Positions 14,481-23,080 of a stretch of DNA of 23,080 nucleotides are shown here, in pieces. A program made the position numbers and the translations under genes. The stretch's first letter is position 1, and every line of letters starts with the position of its first letter. The notes beneath the pieces were generated by a model, which did no database searches, had not been told where the DNA came from, and saw only the letters and a program-made list of their open reading frames with translations. Origin of the DNA: Bacillota bacterium (GTDB taxonomy: Bacteria > Bacillota_A > Clostridia > DSM-8532); the NCBI GenBank assembly GCA_023424865.1, contig JAFADM010000234.1, positions 1 through 23,080 on the forward strand, read 5' to 3'.

Positions 14481-15773
14481 TTAATCAAGGAAACCCTTAT
14501 AATGTCTCATCATAAGCTGGGATTCAATTTGCTTCATGGTATCCAGGGCAACACCCACCATAATGAGAAGGGAGGTACCACCGAACCACATGTTTTTAAT
14601 TCCCGTTATCAACTCAAGAAGACTTGGCAGAACGGTAACCAGAGCCAGGAATATCGCACCAAACCAGGTGATGCGGTTCAAAACCTTGGATATATAATCT
14701 GCCGTGGGCTTTCCGGGACGAATACCGGGGATGAATCCACCGTTTTTACGAATATTATTGGCCAGCTCCACCGGATTAAACACCATGATGGTGTAGAAGA
14801 AGGTGAAGAATATAACCAGTATGGCATTTACCACCATGTAAAACGGATTACTGCTGAAATCCCTCAAAAACACCAGCACAGGATTTGTTGTACTGGGGGC
14901 CAGAAGACCGATAATCGTAGGGAAGAACGCCAGAATGGACATGGCGAAGATGATGGGCACAACACCGGAGACATTTACCTTAATAGGAATGTGGGTGCTC
15001 TGTCCGCCATACATTTTACGCCCGACCACACGCTTGGCATACTGTACGGGTAGCCTTCTCTCTGCCTGAGTAACCCAGATTACAAATACGAGAACGGCAA
15101 CAAACACGGCAATGATGGCCGCAACCACCAGGATGCCAAGGGCCAGCTGGCCATTTCTGCTGTAGCCGTAAGCGATGCCGTAAAGAGCGTTAGCTGCGGC
15201 AGGGCCATTGGAGATAATGTTGACAAAGATGATAAGGGATATGCCGTTTCCTATACCCTTTTCATTAATTTGCTCACCCAACCACATGATAAAAGCAGTA
15301 CCTGCGGTTAAAGCAAAGGTGATGGTGAGATAGGAAAGAACATTGCGATGGCTGATTGCGCTTCTGAAACCGATGTACATGAAGGTCGCCTCAACGAAGC
15401 CGAGAATAACCGTTCCATAGCGTGTCCACTGAGCAAGCTTCTTTTTGCCCTCTTCGCCTTCCTTCTGAAGACGCTCCAGAGCCGGAATGGCTACCGTAAG
15501 AAGCTGCATGATAATGGATGCGTTAATGTACGGGGTAATCGACATGGCGAAAATACTGGCTCTTGTAAACGCGCCGCCGCCGATGATGTTCATAAAGCCG
15601 AAGAGTCCGCCTTGTTCGCCTACGAGATTCGCAAGTGCAGAGCTGTCCATTCCGGGAACGGGAATATATACTCCCAGCCGGTATACAAGGAGAAGAAGCA
15701 TGGTTACAATCAGCTTCTTCCTCAAGTCTACAAGCTTCCAGGCACTGGTCAGCGGAGCAAAGATGTTCTCCAT
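14481..15773 (-). CDS. secY: Protein translocase subunit SecY
   Basis: The channel-forming subunit of the Sec translocon in the cytoplasmic membrane. The 430-aa protein has about ten membrane helices. Landmarks are the N-terminal LRKKLIVTMLLLLVYRLGVY, the plug-region GGAFTRASIFAMSITPYINA, the cytoplasmic loop with AERRLPVQYAKRVVGRKMYG, and GGFIPGIRPGKPTADYI. Normal length. The ATG is one base past the rplO stop and its RBS lies in rplO, so translation is likely coupled. Confidence 0.98.
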   Translation of the reverse strand: MENIFAPLTSAWKLVDLRKKLIVTMLLLLVYRLGVYIPVPGMDSSALANLVGEQGGLFGFMNIIGGGAFTRASIFAMSITPYINASIIMQLLTVAIPALERLQKEGEEGKKKLAQWTRYGTVILGFVEATFMYIGFRSAISHRNVLSYLTITFALTAGTAFIMWLGEQINEKGIGNGISLIIFVNIISNGPAAANALYGIAYGYSRNGQLALGILVVAAIIAVFVAVLVFVIWVTQAERRLPVQYAKRVVGRKMYGGQSTHIPIKVNVSGVVPIIFAMSILAFFPTIIGLLAPSTTNPVLVFLRDFSSNPFYMVVNAILVIFFTFFYTIMVFNPVELANNIRKNGGFIPGIRPGKPTADYISKVLNRITWFGAIFLALVTVLPSLLELITGIKNMWFGGTSLLIMVGVALDTMKQIESQLMMRHYKGFLD

Positions 15774-15774
15774 C

Positions 15775-16215
15775 TTAAATCACCTCAGCCTTTCCTCCTA
15801 CTGCTTCTATCTTCCCTGCGGCAGACTTGGTAATCCGAGCTGCCTTGACGGTAAGCTTTTTGCTAAGATCCCCGGTTCCGAGAATCACGATGCCATCATT
15901 AGTTTTGCTAATGACGCCCTGTTGCTTTAAAAGCTCTGCTGTCACCTCTGTTCCGTCCTCAAAACGTTCCAGATCGGAAAGCTTCACTTCGGTATATACT
16001 TTTCTGAATTCGAAATTATTGAATCCTCTTTTGGGAATTCTTCTGAACAGGGGCATTTGTCCGCCTTCAAAGCCAACTCTAACGCCGCCGCCTGCTCTGG
16101 CATTCTGACCCTTGGAACCCTTGCCCGCGGTTTTACCGTTGCCGGATCCATGGCCTCTGCCCTTACGCTTTGGAGCCTTTTTGGGTGCTCCAGGTTGTAA
16201 TTCAAACAAGTTCAC
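15775..16215 (-). CDS. rplO: 50S ribosomal protein L15 (GTG start)
   Basis: L15 (uL15) is a late-assembly 50S protein. The 146-aa form starts [20 protein letters not shown], with the glycine-rich [20 protein letters not shown] block and [17 protein letters not shown]. The frame opens at a GTG at 16224, but that codon is part of the AAGGAGGTG ribosome-binding site. The GTG three codons later at 16215 has an 8-nt spacer and is chosen. Confidence 0.97.
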   Translation of the reverse strand: MNLFELQPGAPKKAPKRKGRGHGSGNGKTAGKGSKGQNARAGGGVRVGFEGGQMPLFRRIPKRGFNNFEFRKVYTEVKLSDLERFEDGTEVTAELLKQQGVISKTNDGIVILGTGDLSKKLTVKAARITKSAAGKIEAVGGKAEVI

Positions 16216-16229
16216 TGGCTGCACCTCCT

Positions 16230-16409
16230 TTATACTTCTTCTACCGATAACAGATGACCGACCTTCTGGATCATGCCGCGAATTTGGGCATTATCCTTCT
16301 GCTCGACGGTCTGGCCGATTTTACGAAGACCCAGAGCCGCTACGGTGGCTTTCTGGTCTTCTTTGGCCTTTATTGTACTCTTTTTCAGAGTAATTTTCAA
16401 ACTGCCCAT
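16230..16409 (-). CDS. rpmD: 50S ribosomal protein L30
   Basis: L30 (uL30) is a 59-aa 50S protein: [20 protein letters not shown], then [20 protein letters not shown] and a short C-terminal segment with [15 protein letters not shown]. The frame is open further upstream into rpsE, but the ATG at 16409 with AGGAGG 9 nt before it gives the standard length. The site overlaps the rpsE stop. Confidence 0.96.
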   Translation of the reverse strand: MGSLKITLKKSTIKAKEDQKATVAALGLRKIGQTVEQKDNAQIRGMIQKVGHLLSVEEV

Positions 16410-16422
16410 TGAAAATAGCCTC

Positions 16423-16923
16423 CTAACCCAGGATCTCTTCGACGCTTTTGCCTCTGAGCTTTGCAATCATCTCAACAGTCTTGAGCTGGGACAGGCCGTC
16501 CACAGTTGCTCTTACCATGTTGGTAGGATTGTTGGAGCCGAGAGACTTGGTATAAATATCGTGGATACCGGCCAACTCAAGAACCGCACGAACAGGTCCG
16601 CCGGCGATAACACCGGTACCTTCGGTAGCAGGCTTCAGAAGAACCTTGCCAGCTCCGAATGCGCCCAATATATCGTGAGGAATGGTGGTGCCCACTTTAG
16701 GAATATAAATGAGATTCTTCTTGGCATCTTCAATTCCCTTGCGTATTGCGTCGGGAATTTCAGTTGCCTTGCCGCTGCCTACGCCCACATGTCCGTTTTC
16801 ATCACCGATAACAACGAGAGCGCTGAACCTGAAATTACGACCGCCCTTAACAACCTTGGTCACGCGGCCGATATTGACTACCTTTTCCTTAAGGTCCAGA
16901 GTGCTTGGATCAATTTTCTGCAA
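16423..16923 (-). CDS. rpsE: 30S ribosomal protein S5 (TTG start)
   Basis: S5 (uS5) helps maintain decoding accuracy and mRNA unwinding at the 30S entry site. The 166-aa protein has the double-stranded-RNA-binding-like N-terminal part ([39 protein letters not shown]) and the C-terminal [20 protein letters not shown] with [15 protein letters not shown]. The start is TTG at 16923, with GGGAGG 8 nt upstream; no ATG lies nearby. Confidence 0.97.
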   Translation of the reverse strand: MQKIDPSTLDLKEKVVNIGRVTKVVKGGRNFRFSALVVIGDENGHVGVGSGKATEIPDAIRKGIEDAKKNLIYIPKVGTTIPHDILGAFGAGKVLLKPATEGTGVIAGGPVRAVLELAGIHDIYTKSLGSNNPTNMVRATVDGLSQLKTVEMIAKLRGKSVEEILG

Positions 16924-16953
16924 TGTGTTCCCCTCCCTTTCGAAAAATCAGGC

Positions 16954-17322
16954 TTAAAACTTCAGGCCGGCTTCTCTGGCGCCGTCTGCAAGTTCTTTAA
17001 CCCGTCCATGATAAAGGTAGCCGCCTCTGTCGAACACTACCTGTGTAATACCTTTTTCTACAGCCTTTTCACCGAGAAGCTTGCCAACTTCCTTAGCAGC
17101 TGTCTTGTTACCGGTATAGCCGAGTTTACCCTTAAGGGCTTCGTCGGAGGTTGAGGCTGAAACGAGGGTTACGCCCTTGATATCATCGATAATCTGGGCA
17201 TAGATGTGCTTTGCGCTCCTGAAAACGCTAAGCCGCGGCTTTTCACCGGTTCCGGAGATTTTCTTGCGTACCCGGACATGCTTGCGGAGCCTAACCTTGT
17301 TTCTGTCAATCTTTTTTATCAT
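16954..17322 (-). CDS. rplR: 50S ribosomal protein L18
   Basis: L18 (uL18) binds 5S rRNA with L5 in the central protuberance. The 122-aa protein has the basic N-terminus [20 protein letters not shown], then [19 protein letters not shown] and the C-terminal [20 protein letters not shown]. Normal length. ATG with GGGAG about 10 nt upstream. Standard order after rplF and before rpsE. Confidence 0.98.
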   Translation of the reverse strand: MIKKIDRNKVRLRKHVRVRKKISGTGEKPRLSVFRSAKHIYAQIIDDIKGVTLVSASTSDEALKGKLGYTGNKTAAKEVGKLLGEKAVEKGITQVVFDRGGYLYHGRVKELADGAREAGLKF

Positions 17323-17342
17323 CGCACATTCACTCCCTTCTC

Positions 17343-17891
17343 CTACTTCTTGCCCTTGCCGCCGGTCTTACCTTCCTTACGGACGATAATCTCACCAGCG
17401 TACTTGATTCCCTTACCCTTATAAGGTTCAGGAGGACGCTTCTCGCGGATGTTGGCCGCAACAGCGCCAACGATCTGCTTGTCGGAGCCTTTGACAATAA
17501 TTTTGTCTTGGGAAGGAACGTCAATGGTAATACCCTGGGGCTCTTCCATTTCTACAGGATGGGAATAGCCCAGTGTAAGAATCAGCTTCTTTCCCTGCTT
17601 TTGAGCTCTGTAGCCTACGCCGACAATTTCAAGACCCTTTTCAAAGCCCTTGGTTACACCGGTAACCATGTTAGCAAGAAGGGCACGGGTAAGGCCGTGG
17701 AGCGCACGGTTTTCCTTTTCATCATTAGGCCTTGTTACATTAAGAACCTGGCCGTCCTTGGAAATAGCAATGTTTTTGTGAAAGGTTTGGGTAAGTGTGC
17801 CCTTGGGCCCCTTTACCGTTACTTCGTGGTCGTTGATTTTAACGTCCACACCGGCGGGGATATCGATGGGCATTCTTCCGATTCGAGACAT
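17343..17891 (-). CDS. rplF: 50S ribosomal protein L6
   Basis: L6 (uL6) lies near the sarcin-ricin loop and the factor-binding site. The 182-aa protein has two related domains, beginning [20 protein letters not shown] and ending with the family motif [27 protein letters not shown] site 7 nt before the ATG. The 80-bp gap to rpsH upstream is the largest in the spc part; it contains a small imperfect hairpin (GCTCCT/AGG-AGC) and no gene. Confidence 0.98.
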   Translation of the reverse strand: MSRIGRMPIDIPAGVDVKINDHEVTVKGPKGTLTQTFHKNIAISKDGQVLNVTRPNDEKENRALHGLTRALLANMVTGVTKGFEKGLEIVGVGYRAQKQGKKLILTLGYSHPVEMEEPQGITIDVPSQDKIIVKGSDKQIVGAVAANIREKRPPEPYKGKGIKYAGEIIVRKEGKTGGKGKK

Positions 17892-17971
17892 AATCTTGCA
17901 CCTCCGGTTCTTAGATTGAGAGCTTCCTGCTTAGAGGAGCCCGTTTCAGAACGCTTCTATCTTATCCTTAA

Positions 17972-18370
17972 TTACCAAACAAATGCCAGAACTTCGCCGC
18001 CAATTCCAAGCTTTCTAGCTTGCTTGTCGGTCATAACGCCCTGTGATGTAGATACAATGGCTACGCCCAGTCCGCCAAGAACCTTGGGAACCTCATTCTT
18101 GTCGGCATAAACGCGCAAGCCGGGCTTGCTGATTCTCTTAATGCCGGAGATGATGTTCTTCTTGTTCTCGACATATTTTAAGGTAATACGAATAATACCC
18201 TGTTTCTTGTCGTCTATCTCAATAAAGTCTTTGATATAACCTTCCTCGAGCAGTATCTTTGCAATCTGCTTCTTAAGGTTTGATGCGGGAACGTCCACGG
18301 TCTCATGCTTCGAGGAGGAAGCGTTCCTAATCCTTGTCAGCATATCTGCAATGACGTCGGTTGCATGCAT
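17972..18370 (-). CDS. rpsH: 30S ribosomal protein S8
   Basis: S8 (uS8) binds 16S rRNA helix 21 and, in E. coli, represses the spc operon by binding near rplE. The 132-aa protein has [20 protein letters not shown] and the C-terminal [14 protein letters not shown] with [13 protein letters not shown] before it. AGGAGG site 9 nt before the ATG. Order rpsN-rpsH-rplF is standard. Confidence 0.98.
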   Translation of the reverse strand: MHATDVIADMLTRIRNASSSKHETVDVPASNLKKQIAKILLEEGYIKDFIEIDDKKQGIIRITLKYVENKKNIISGIKRISKPGLRVYADKNEVPKVLGGLGVAIVSTSQGVMTDKQARKLGIGGEVLAFVW

Positions 18371-18393
18371 TGTTACAGACCTCCTTTCGCAAA

Positions 18394-18579
18394 TTACCAG
18401 CTAGCCTTTTTCACGCCTGGTATCTGGCCCTTATATGCTAATTCTCTGAAGCAAAGACGGCAAATGCCGAACTTCCTCATATATGCGTGAGGTCTGCCGC
18501 AGAGCTTGCAGCGATTATAGTACCTTGTGGAAAACTTGGGTTCCTTCTGCTGCTTAAGAATCATTGATTTCTTAGCCAC
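18394..18579 (-). CDS. rpsN: 30S ribosomal protein S14, zinc-binding type Z
   Basis: A 61-aa S14 (uS14) of the short, zinc-binding type, with C24, C27, C40 and C43 ([20 protein letters not shown]). It belongs to the 30S head. GTG start with AAGGAGG 8 nt upstream. In Bacillus this short form, encoded in the spc operon, is the standard S14; a longer non-zinc paralog, if any, would be elsewhere. Confidence 0.97.
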   Translation of the reverse strand: MAKKSMILKQQKEPKFSTRYYNRCKLCGRPHAYMRKFGICRLCFRELAYKGQIPGVKKASW

Positions 18580-18593
18580 GTCAATTACCTCCT

Positions 18594-19136
18594 TTAGCTC
18601 TTTGTGAACGGCATTCCGAGAAGTGTGAGCAATTCCTTTGCTTCTTCGTCGGTCTGAGCGGTGGTGACGAATGTAATATCCATACCACGTACTTTATCAA
18701 CCTTGTCAATTTCTATTTCAGGGAAGATCAACTGATCGTTGATACCCATGGAGAAATTGCCTCTTCCGTCAAAGGAATTGGAATTAATTCCTCTGAAGTC
18801 TCTTACACGGGGGAGAGCAATATTGAAAAGCTTATCCACAAACTCGTTCATTCTTGTGCCGCGAAGGGTTACCTTGCAGCCGATATTCATCCCCTCACGG
18901 AGCTTGAATGCCGCAACCGACTTCTTGGCTTTGGTCACCACAACTTTTTGTCCTGTGATGGCCGAAATTTCGTTAGCCGTAATTTCTATGGCCTTGGGAT
19001 TGTCTTTAACTTCTCCCACACCCACGTTGACTACGACCTTAACAAGCTTGGGAATCTGCATAGTGCTCTTGTAATTAAACTTGGCCTGCAGAGCCGGCGC
19101 AACATCTTTCTTATACTTGTCAAGCAATCTTGGCAT
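18594..19136 (-). CDS. rplE: 50S ribosomal protein L5
   Basis: L5 (uL5) contacts 5S rRNA and the P-site tRNA. The 180-aa protein has [18 protein letters not shown], then [20 protein letters not shown], and the C-terminal [20 protein letters not shown] with LLGMPF. Normal length. ATG start with AAGGAGG. It lies 24 bp after rplX and 14 bp before rpsN. Confidence 0.98.
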   Translation of the reverse strand: MPRLLDKYKKDVAPALQAKFNYKSTMQIPKLVKVVVNVGVGEVKDNPKAIEITANEISAITGQKVVVTKAKKSVAAFKLREGMNIGCKVTLRGTRMNEFVDKLFNIALPRVRDFRGINSNSFDGRGNFSMGINDQLIFPEIEIDKVDKVRGMDITFVTTAQTDEEAKELLTLLGMPFTKS

Positions 19137-19160
19137 GTCCTGTCAACCTCCTTTTAAGGA

Positions 19161-19508
19161 TTACTCCTTGCCTTCTCCGATAACGTCAATTGTCTCTCCG
19201 CACTTTTTGCAAGCTCTTACCTTAGAGCCGTCGTCCAGAAGCTTCCTGCCGACTTTGGTGGGCTTGCCGCACTTTTCGCAAATGAGCATGACCTTATCAA
19301 CATAGATGGCAGCGGGCTGTTTTACAAGACCGCCCTGCTTAAAACCTTGGTTGGGCTTCGGCTTGACATGCTTCGTTACGATATTAACGCCTTCGACAAT
19401 GATCTTGCGTTCGGACGCATCGACACTGAGAACCTTGCCCTTTTTTCCGCCGTCCTTACCATTGAGCACGTAAACCGTGTCTCCCTTTTTGACGTGAATT
19501 TTTCCCAT
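19161..19508 (-). CDS. rplX: 50S ribosomal protein L24 with C-terminal Cys4 motif
   Basis: L24 (uL24) starts 50S assembly and lies at the peptide exit tunnel. The 115-aa protein has the KOW domain ([20 protein letters not shown]) and [18 protein letters not shown]. The C-terminal extension has C77, C80, C100 and C103, a possible zinc ribbon seen in several bacterial lineages. GAGGAGG site before the ATG. Confidence 0.98.
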   Translation of the reverse strand: MGKIHVKKGDTVYVLNGKDGGKKGKVLSVDASERKIIVEGVNIVTKHVKPKPNQGFKQGGLVKQPAAIYVDKVMLICEKCGKPTKVGRKLLDDGSKVRACKKCGETIDVIGEGKE

Positions 19509-19525
19509 TTGTCATGCCTCCTCTC

Positions 19526-19894
19526 TCACAATACTTCAGGGGCCAAGGAGATAATCTTCATGTAGTTCTTATCTCTGAGCTCCCTTGCCACAGGCCCGAA
19601 AATACGGGTTCCTCTGGGGTTGCCGTCGTCCTTAATGATAACGGCTGCATTTTCGTCGAAACGGATGTAAGATCCGTCTATTCTTTTAAGTCCCTTAACC
19701 GAGCGAACGATAACCGCTTTCACGACATCGCCCTTCTTAACAACACCGCCGGGCGTTGCATTTTTAACCGAGCAAACAATGACATCGCCGACATTGGCAT
19801 ATTTCCGTTTAGATCCGCCCAGGACCTTAATGCACATCATTTCCTTGGCGCCGGTGTTATCGGCAGACTTTAAATAACTCTGTGCCTGAATCAT
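19526..19894 (-). CDS. rplN: 50S ribosomal protein L14
   Basis: L14 (uL14) forms part of an intersubunit bridge and the RsfS silencing site. The 122-aa protein has the signature [39 protein letters not shown], and [18 protein letters not shown] with an SLAPEVL end. Length is standard. ATG start with GGGAGG upstream. Confidence 0.98.
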   Translation of the reverse strand: MIQAQSYLKSADNTGAKEMMCIKVLGGSKRKYANVGDVIVCSVKNATPGGVVKKGDVVKAVIVRSVKGLKRIDGSYIRFDENAAVIIKDDGNPRGTRIFGPVARELRDKNYMKIISLAPEVL

Positions 19895-19909
19895 TCCTTC
19901 GCGCCTCCC

Positions 19910-20167
19910 TTATTTCGCTTTGTCGACGATTTCAACCAAACGCCATCTTTTGTCTTTGCTTAAGGGTCTGGTTTCCATTACCTCTACGCGATCGCCGATA
20001 TTGCATTCGTTATTCTCATCATGTGCCTTGAGTTTGTAGGTCCGCTTCATGATTTTCTTATAGAGCGGATGGCTCACGCTGTCCTCGACGGCAACAACAA
20101 TTGTCTTATCCATCTTATTACTAACGACTTTTCCCACACGGGTTTTTCTTAATCCTCTTTCAGCCAC
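19910..20167 (-). CDS. rpsQ: 30S ribosomal protein S17 (GTG start)
   Basis: S17 (uS17) is a primary 16S rRNA-binding protein of the OB fold. The 85-aa protein contains [39 protein letters not shown] and [23 protein letters not shown] start with AAGGAGG 10 nt upstream. A 51-bp gap to rpmC holds a small GAAGGC/GCCTTC hairpin only. Confidence 0.97.
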   Translation of the reverse strand: MAERGLRKTRVGKVVSNKMDKTIVVAVEDSVSHPLYKKIMKRTYKLKAHDENNECNIGDRVEVMETRPLSKDKRWRLVEIVDKAK

Positions 20168-20218
20168 GCGGAATAAACCTCCTTCCGGTTACTCATGAAG
20201 GCCATATAAGCCTTCCAA

Positions 20219-20431
20219 TCAATCCCTCTTTATGCCGAGTTCCATCTCACGCATAAGTGTTTTCACACGTGCGATGTTCTTTTTAACGGTTTTGAGCTTC
20301 AGCGGATTTTCAAGCTGACTGGTGGCATGCTGGAATCTCAGCTTAAACAGCTCGCTCTTAAGTGCGGAAAGCTCAGCTACAAGCTCTTCGCTTGTCTTTT
20401 CCTTAAGGGTTTTGAGTTCAGACGCCTTCAT
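20219..20431 (-). CDS. rpmC: 50S ribosomal protein L29
   Basis: L29 (uL29) is a two-helix protein at the exit tunnel, near the docking site of trigger factor and SRP. The 70-aa form starts [20 protein letters not shown] and includes [20 protein letters not shown]. The ATG at 20431 is preferred over the GTG three codons upstream, with AGGTG about 6 nt before it. The start overlaps the end of rplP by 14 bp, so translation is probably coupled. Confidence 0.97.
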   Translation of the reverse strand: MKASELKTLKEKTSEELVAELSALKSELFKLRFQHATSQLENPLKLKTVKKNIARVKTLMREMELGIKRD

Positions 20432-20855
20432 TCTCAACACCTACCTCTTCCTTACGCGCAACGATCTTGCACTTAACAGGCAGCTTGTGGGCTGCAAGTC
20501 TCAGCGCCTCTCTTGCGACTTCTTCGGAAACTCCCGCGATTTCAAACATAACGCGGCCGGGTTTTACAACGGCAACCCAGAACTCGGGAGCACCTTTACC
20601 GGAACCCATTCGGGTTTCAGCGGGCTTTTTAGTTACCGGCTTATCGGGAAAAATCTTTATCCACACATTACCGCCTCTTTTGATGAAGCGGGTCATGGCG
20701 ATACGGGCTGCTTCAATCTGATTGCTGGTAATCCAGGCCGGTTCAGTGGATTGAAGACCGAATTCACCATGAGAAACCGTGTTGCCACGGGTAGCAATAC
20801 CCGTCATGCGGCCTCTGTGAACTCTTCTATATTTCACTCTCTTCGGCAATAGCAT
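20418..20855 (-). CDS. rplP: 50S ribosomal protein L16
   Basis: L16 (uL16) helps position A-site tRNA in the 50S subunit. The 145-aa protein begins [20 protein letters not shown] and has the family blocks [40 protein letters not shown] and [19 protein letters not shown]. Its ATG overlaps the rpsC stop by one base (TAATG), and its end overlaps rpmC, forming a tightly coupled rpsC-rplP-rpmC unit. Confidence 0.98.
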   Translation of the reverse strand: MLLPKRVKYRRVHRGRMTGIATRGNTVSHGEFGLQSTEPAWITSNQIEAARIAMTRFIKRGGNVWIKIFPDKPVTKKPAETRMGSGKGAPEFWVAVVKPGRVMFEIAGVSEEVAREALRLAAHKLPVKCKIVARKEEVGVENEGV

Positions 20856-21520
20856 TATTGTTCTCCCCCTTCCTTTTTCTCCTTCTTCTTCGTGGGAAGA
20901 ACCTCACCCTTGTAGATCCATACCTTTACGCCGATTTTACCATAGGTGGTATTGGCTTCCGTAAAGCCATAGTCGATGTCGGCACGAAGAGTCTGAAGGG
21001 GAATGGTTCCTTCGTGATAGTGCTCGGTTCTTGCGATATCAGCACCGCCGAGTCTTCCTGAAACAGAGGTTTTAATACCCTTGGCATTAAATCTCATGGT
21101 TCTGGACATTGACTGCTTCATAGCGCGGCGGAAGGAAATACGCTTCTCCAGCTGAGATGCAATATTCTCAGCGACGAGCTGAGCATTCATTTCCGGAGTC
21201 TTGATTTCAGTAATATTCAGAAGCATGCTCTTACCGGTCATCTTCTCCAGCTCCTTGCGAAGCGCTTCGATTCCCGATCCCCCTTTGCCGATAATAATAC
21301 CGGGCTTGGAGGTATGAATGTTTATCTTAACCTTGTTGGCGGCACGTTCGATTTCAATTCTGGCCACCCCGGCGATATAAAGCTTCTTTTTGATGTGCTT
21401 GCGAAGCTTCACGTCTTCCACGAGGAAAGTGCTGAAATCTTTAACGCCGGCATACCATTTGGTGTCCCAGTCCTTTATGATTCCTATTCTCAATCCATGG
21501 GGATTTACTTTCTGGCCCAT
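20855..21520 (-). CDS. rpsC: 30S ribosomal protein S3
   Basis: S3 (uS3) lines the mRNA entry channel. The 221-aa protein begins [20 protein letters not shown], has a type-II KH motif ([20 protein letters not shown]) and the C-terminal [20 protein letters not shown] with [19 protein letters not shown]. The tail is Lys- and Glu-rich. AAGGAGG site before the ATG overlaps the end of rplV. Confidence 0.98.
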   Translation of the reverse strand: MGQKVNPHGLRIGIIKDWDTKWYAGVKDFSTFLVEDVKLRKHIKKKLYIAGVARIEIERAANKVKINIHTSKPGIIIGKGGSGIEALRKELEKMTGKSMLLNITEIKTPEMNAQLVAENIASQLEKRISFRRAMKQSMSRTMRFNAKGIKTSVSGRLGGADIARTEHYHEGTIPLQTLRADIDYGFTEANTTYGKIGVKVWIYKGEVLPTKKKEKKEGGEQ

Positions 21521-21532
21521 TTAGCAACCTCC

Positions 21533-22012
21533 TTATTTAGCTCTTTCCTTTAGAACCAGTGTAATATGGCTGGTTCTTTTGCGAATACGGAATGCTCTAC
21601 CCTGTGCTCTCGGCATAATGCGCTTGAGTGTGGGGCCCTGCTCTGCGAATATTTCCGATACGAAGAGCATTTCCCTGTTGAGCTGATTATTGTTCACCGC
21701 GTTAGCTTCAGCCGATTTAAGAAGCTTGTAAAGGATTTCGGATGCATTTCTGGGCATATACTTCAAAATGGCGTACGCCTCGTCAATTTCCTTATTCCTT
21801 ATTAAATCAATAACCAATTGCGCTTTTCTTACGGATACCCGTACGTGTTTCACAATGGCTTTGCCCTGATCCTTCCCGATTCCGAGGACTTTCCTCTCCT
21901 TTTTCGTAAGGATTTTCAGCTTTTTAGACTTGCTGTGGGGCTTTGCATATTGTTCAAGAAGCTCCTTTTTGTTTTCAAGAAGCTCGTCCTTAGACATTAC
22001 CTTCTTGCCCAA
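21533..22012 (-). CDS. rplV: 50S ribosomal protein L22 with N-terminal extension (TTG start)
   Basis: L22 (uL22) spans the 50S subunit and its hairpin lines the peptide tunnel. The core is [20 protein letters not shown] through [20 protein letters not shown]. The core of most bacterial L22 is about 110 aa; this protein is 159 aa because of about 49 extra N-terminal residues rich in Lys, Glu and Leu. The frame opens at TTG 22030, but that stretch encodes the AAGGAGG site itself. The TTG at 22012 is 7 nt after the site and is chosen; ATG at 21997 is a weaker option. All choices keep the extension. Confidence 0.96.
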   Translation of the reverse strand: MGKKVMSKDELLENKKELLEQYAKPHSKSKKLKILTKKERKVLGIGKDQGKAIVKHVRVSVRKAQLVIDLIRNKEIDEAYAILKYMPRNASEILYKLLKSAEANAVNNNQLNREMLFVSEIFAEQGPTLKRIMPRAQGRAFRIRKRTSHITLVLKERAK

Positions 22013-22044
22013 GACTATTCCTCCTTCCAATAAGAGAGTTAAGA

Positions 22045-22329
22045 TTACCTCTTAAGCTTACTGCCTTTTTCTGTCTTGCTGTGGCCCCTATAGGTACGTG
22101 TGGGGGCGAATTCTCCCAGCTTATGACCTACCATATCCTCTGAAACGTAGACGGGAACATGCTTGCGGCCATCATGAACAGCCATGGTATGTCCCACCAT
22201 CTGCGGGAAGATGGTAGAAGCGCGAGACCAGGTCTTGAGTACCCGTTTCTCGTTCTTATCATTCATTTCTTCGACCCTCTTTAAGAGTTTCACATCTATA
22301 TAGGGTCCCTTTTTAAGCGATCTACTCAC
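22045..22329 (-). CDS. rpsS: 30S ribosomal protein S19 (GTG start)
   Basis: S19 (uS19) sits in the 30S head with S13. The 94-aa protein reads [20 protein letters not shown] at its start and has [40 protein letters not shown] and a basic end. GTG start with AAGGAGG about 10 nt upstream. It lies 23 bp after rplB. Confidence 0.98.
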   Translation of the reverse strand: MSRSLKKGPYIDVKLLKRVEEMNDKNEKRVLKTWSRASTIFPQMVGHTMAVHDGRKHVPVYVSEDMVGHKLGEFAPTRTYRGHSKTEKGSKLKR

Positions 22330-22352
22330 GGTTCAAACCTCCTTCTCCACGA

Positions 22353-23080
22353 TTACTTGCCGTTTCTCTTCTTAACGATCATATTGCTGCTTTGCTTGTT
22401 CTTCTTACGGGTCTTGTATCCCAAGGTGGGCTTGCCCCAAGGGGTTACAGGACTGGGAAGACCAATGGGTGAACGGCCTTCGCCACCGCCGTGTGGGTGG
22501 TCGTTGGGGTTCATTACAACACCACGCACCGTAGGTCTCCAACCCATCCAACGCTTTCTGCCGGCTTTACCGAGAGAAATGTTCTCATGATCCAGATTTC
22601 CTACCTGGCCTATGGTTGCTTTACAGCGAACAGCGATTTTACGTACCTCACCGGAAGGAAGTCTTACCTGTGCGTAATCGCTTTCCTTTGCCATAAGCTG
22701 AGCAAGGTTGCCGGCTGCACGAACAAGCTGGCCGCCTTTTCCAGGCTTAAGCTCAATATTGTGAATCAAGGTACCTACAGGAATATTTTCAAGAGGAAGG
22801 GCGTTGCCGGGCTTAATGTCGGACTGAGGGCCCGAATAAACCTTGCCGCCTACTGTAAGACCGTTGGGAGCAAGAATATATCTCTTTTCTCCGTCAACAT
22901 ACTTAAGAAGGGCAATGTTGGCAGAACGGTTGGGATCGTACTCGATAGCCGCAACAGTTGCTTCTACGCCATCCTTGTCTCTTTTAAAATCAATTACTCT
23001 GTACTTCTGTTTCGCGCCGCCACCATGATGACGTACGGTAATCCTTCCGTAGGAGTTTCTTCCGCCGTTCTTACTGAGCG
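22353..23080 (-). CDS. rplB: 50S ribosomal protein L2, 5' end outside the window
   Basis: L2 (uL2) is needed for subunit joining and supports peptidyl transfer. From the edge the frame reads [20 protein letters not shown] and continues without a stop to a C-terminus ending in [17 protein letters not shown]. The key [18 protein letters not shown] motif, with the conserved histidine, is present. About 241 residues are visible of roughly 276, so about 35 N-terminal residues are missing. It is the first gene of the visible S10-type run. Confidence 0.97.
   Translation of the reverse strand, partial: LSKNGGRNSYGRITVRHHGGGAKQKYRVIDFKRDKDGVEATVAAIEYDPNRSANIALLKYVDGEKRYILAPNGLTVGGKVYSGPQSDIKPGNALPLENIPVGTLIHNIELKPGKGGQLVRAAGNLAQLMAKESDYAQVRLPSGEVRKIAVRCKATIGQVGNLDHENISLGKAGRKRWMGWRPTVRGVVMNPNDHPHGGGEGRSPIGLPSPVTPWGKPTLGYKTRKKNKQSSNMIVKKRNGK

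Noticed and set aside
14502..15053. 183-aa plus-strand frame opposite secY
   Set aside because: Antisense shadow of secY; the composition (His-, Asn- and Gly-rich) reflects reversed membrane-protein codons.
16273..17154. 293-aa plus-strand frame opposite rpmD, rpsE and rplR
   Set aside because: It runs antisense across three certain ribosomal genes and results from their codon bias; no initiation signal.

Overview
The window is chromosomal DNA from a low- to mid-GC Firmicute, most likely a Clostridia member. The evidence is the S10-spc-alpha ribosomal gene order, the zinc (Cys4) forms of S14, L36, S4 and Adk, strong AGGAGG ribosome-binding sites with many TTG and GTG starts, the KOW/L14e-like gene between map and infA, and the ecfA/ecfT module next to rplQ. 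The exact genus cannot be fixed from the sequence alone.

Right-hand part (about 8.8-23.1 kb, all minus strand, so transcription runs from high to low coordinates): rplB (5' end outside the window), rpsS, rplV, rpsC, rplP, rpmC, rpsQ, rplN, rplX, rplE, rpsN, rpsH, rplF, rplR, rpsE, rpmD, rplO, secY; then a terminator-like hairpin and a 233-nt gap; then adk, map, a promoter, the KOW protein, infA, rpmJ; then a 194-nt structured spacer; then rpsM, rpsK, rpsD, rpoA, rplQ and a clear intrinsic terminator. These genes build the ribosome, the core of RNA polymerase and the Sec channel, with nucleotide metabolism (adk), N-terminal Met removal (map) and initiation factor IF1.

Middle part (about 4.2-8.6 kb, minus strand): one gene encoding both ECF-transporter ATPases (EcfA1 and EcfA2 halves fused), ecfT, a PHP-domain phosphoesterase and a YtqA/YhcC-type radical SAM protein. 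The ECF module supplies the shared energising unit for vitamin and micronutrient S-components encoded elsewhere.

Left-hand part: two plus-strand genes (a GNAT acetyltransferase and a YetF/DUF421 membrane protein) converge on the radical SAM gene and overlap it by 8 bp. They diverge from a minus-strand group (ROK glucokinase, truA, a small conserved protein) that ends in a terminator. The two divergent groups share an intergenic region in which two near-consensus promoters overlap on opposite strands. The left edge has a perfect 32-bp palindrome and about 300 bp without a convincing gene.

No mobile element, CRISPR array, defence system or biosynthetic cluster is visible. The points most worth a second look are the structured leader ahead of rpsM (a candidate S4-type autoregulatory RNA), the matching expansions of ribosomal proteins L17 and L22, the EcfA1-EcfA2 fusion, and the large hairpin ahead of the ecf genes.
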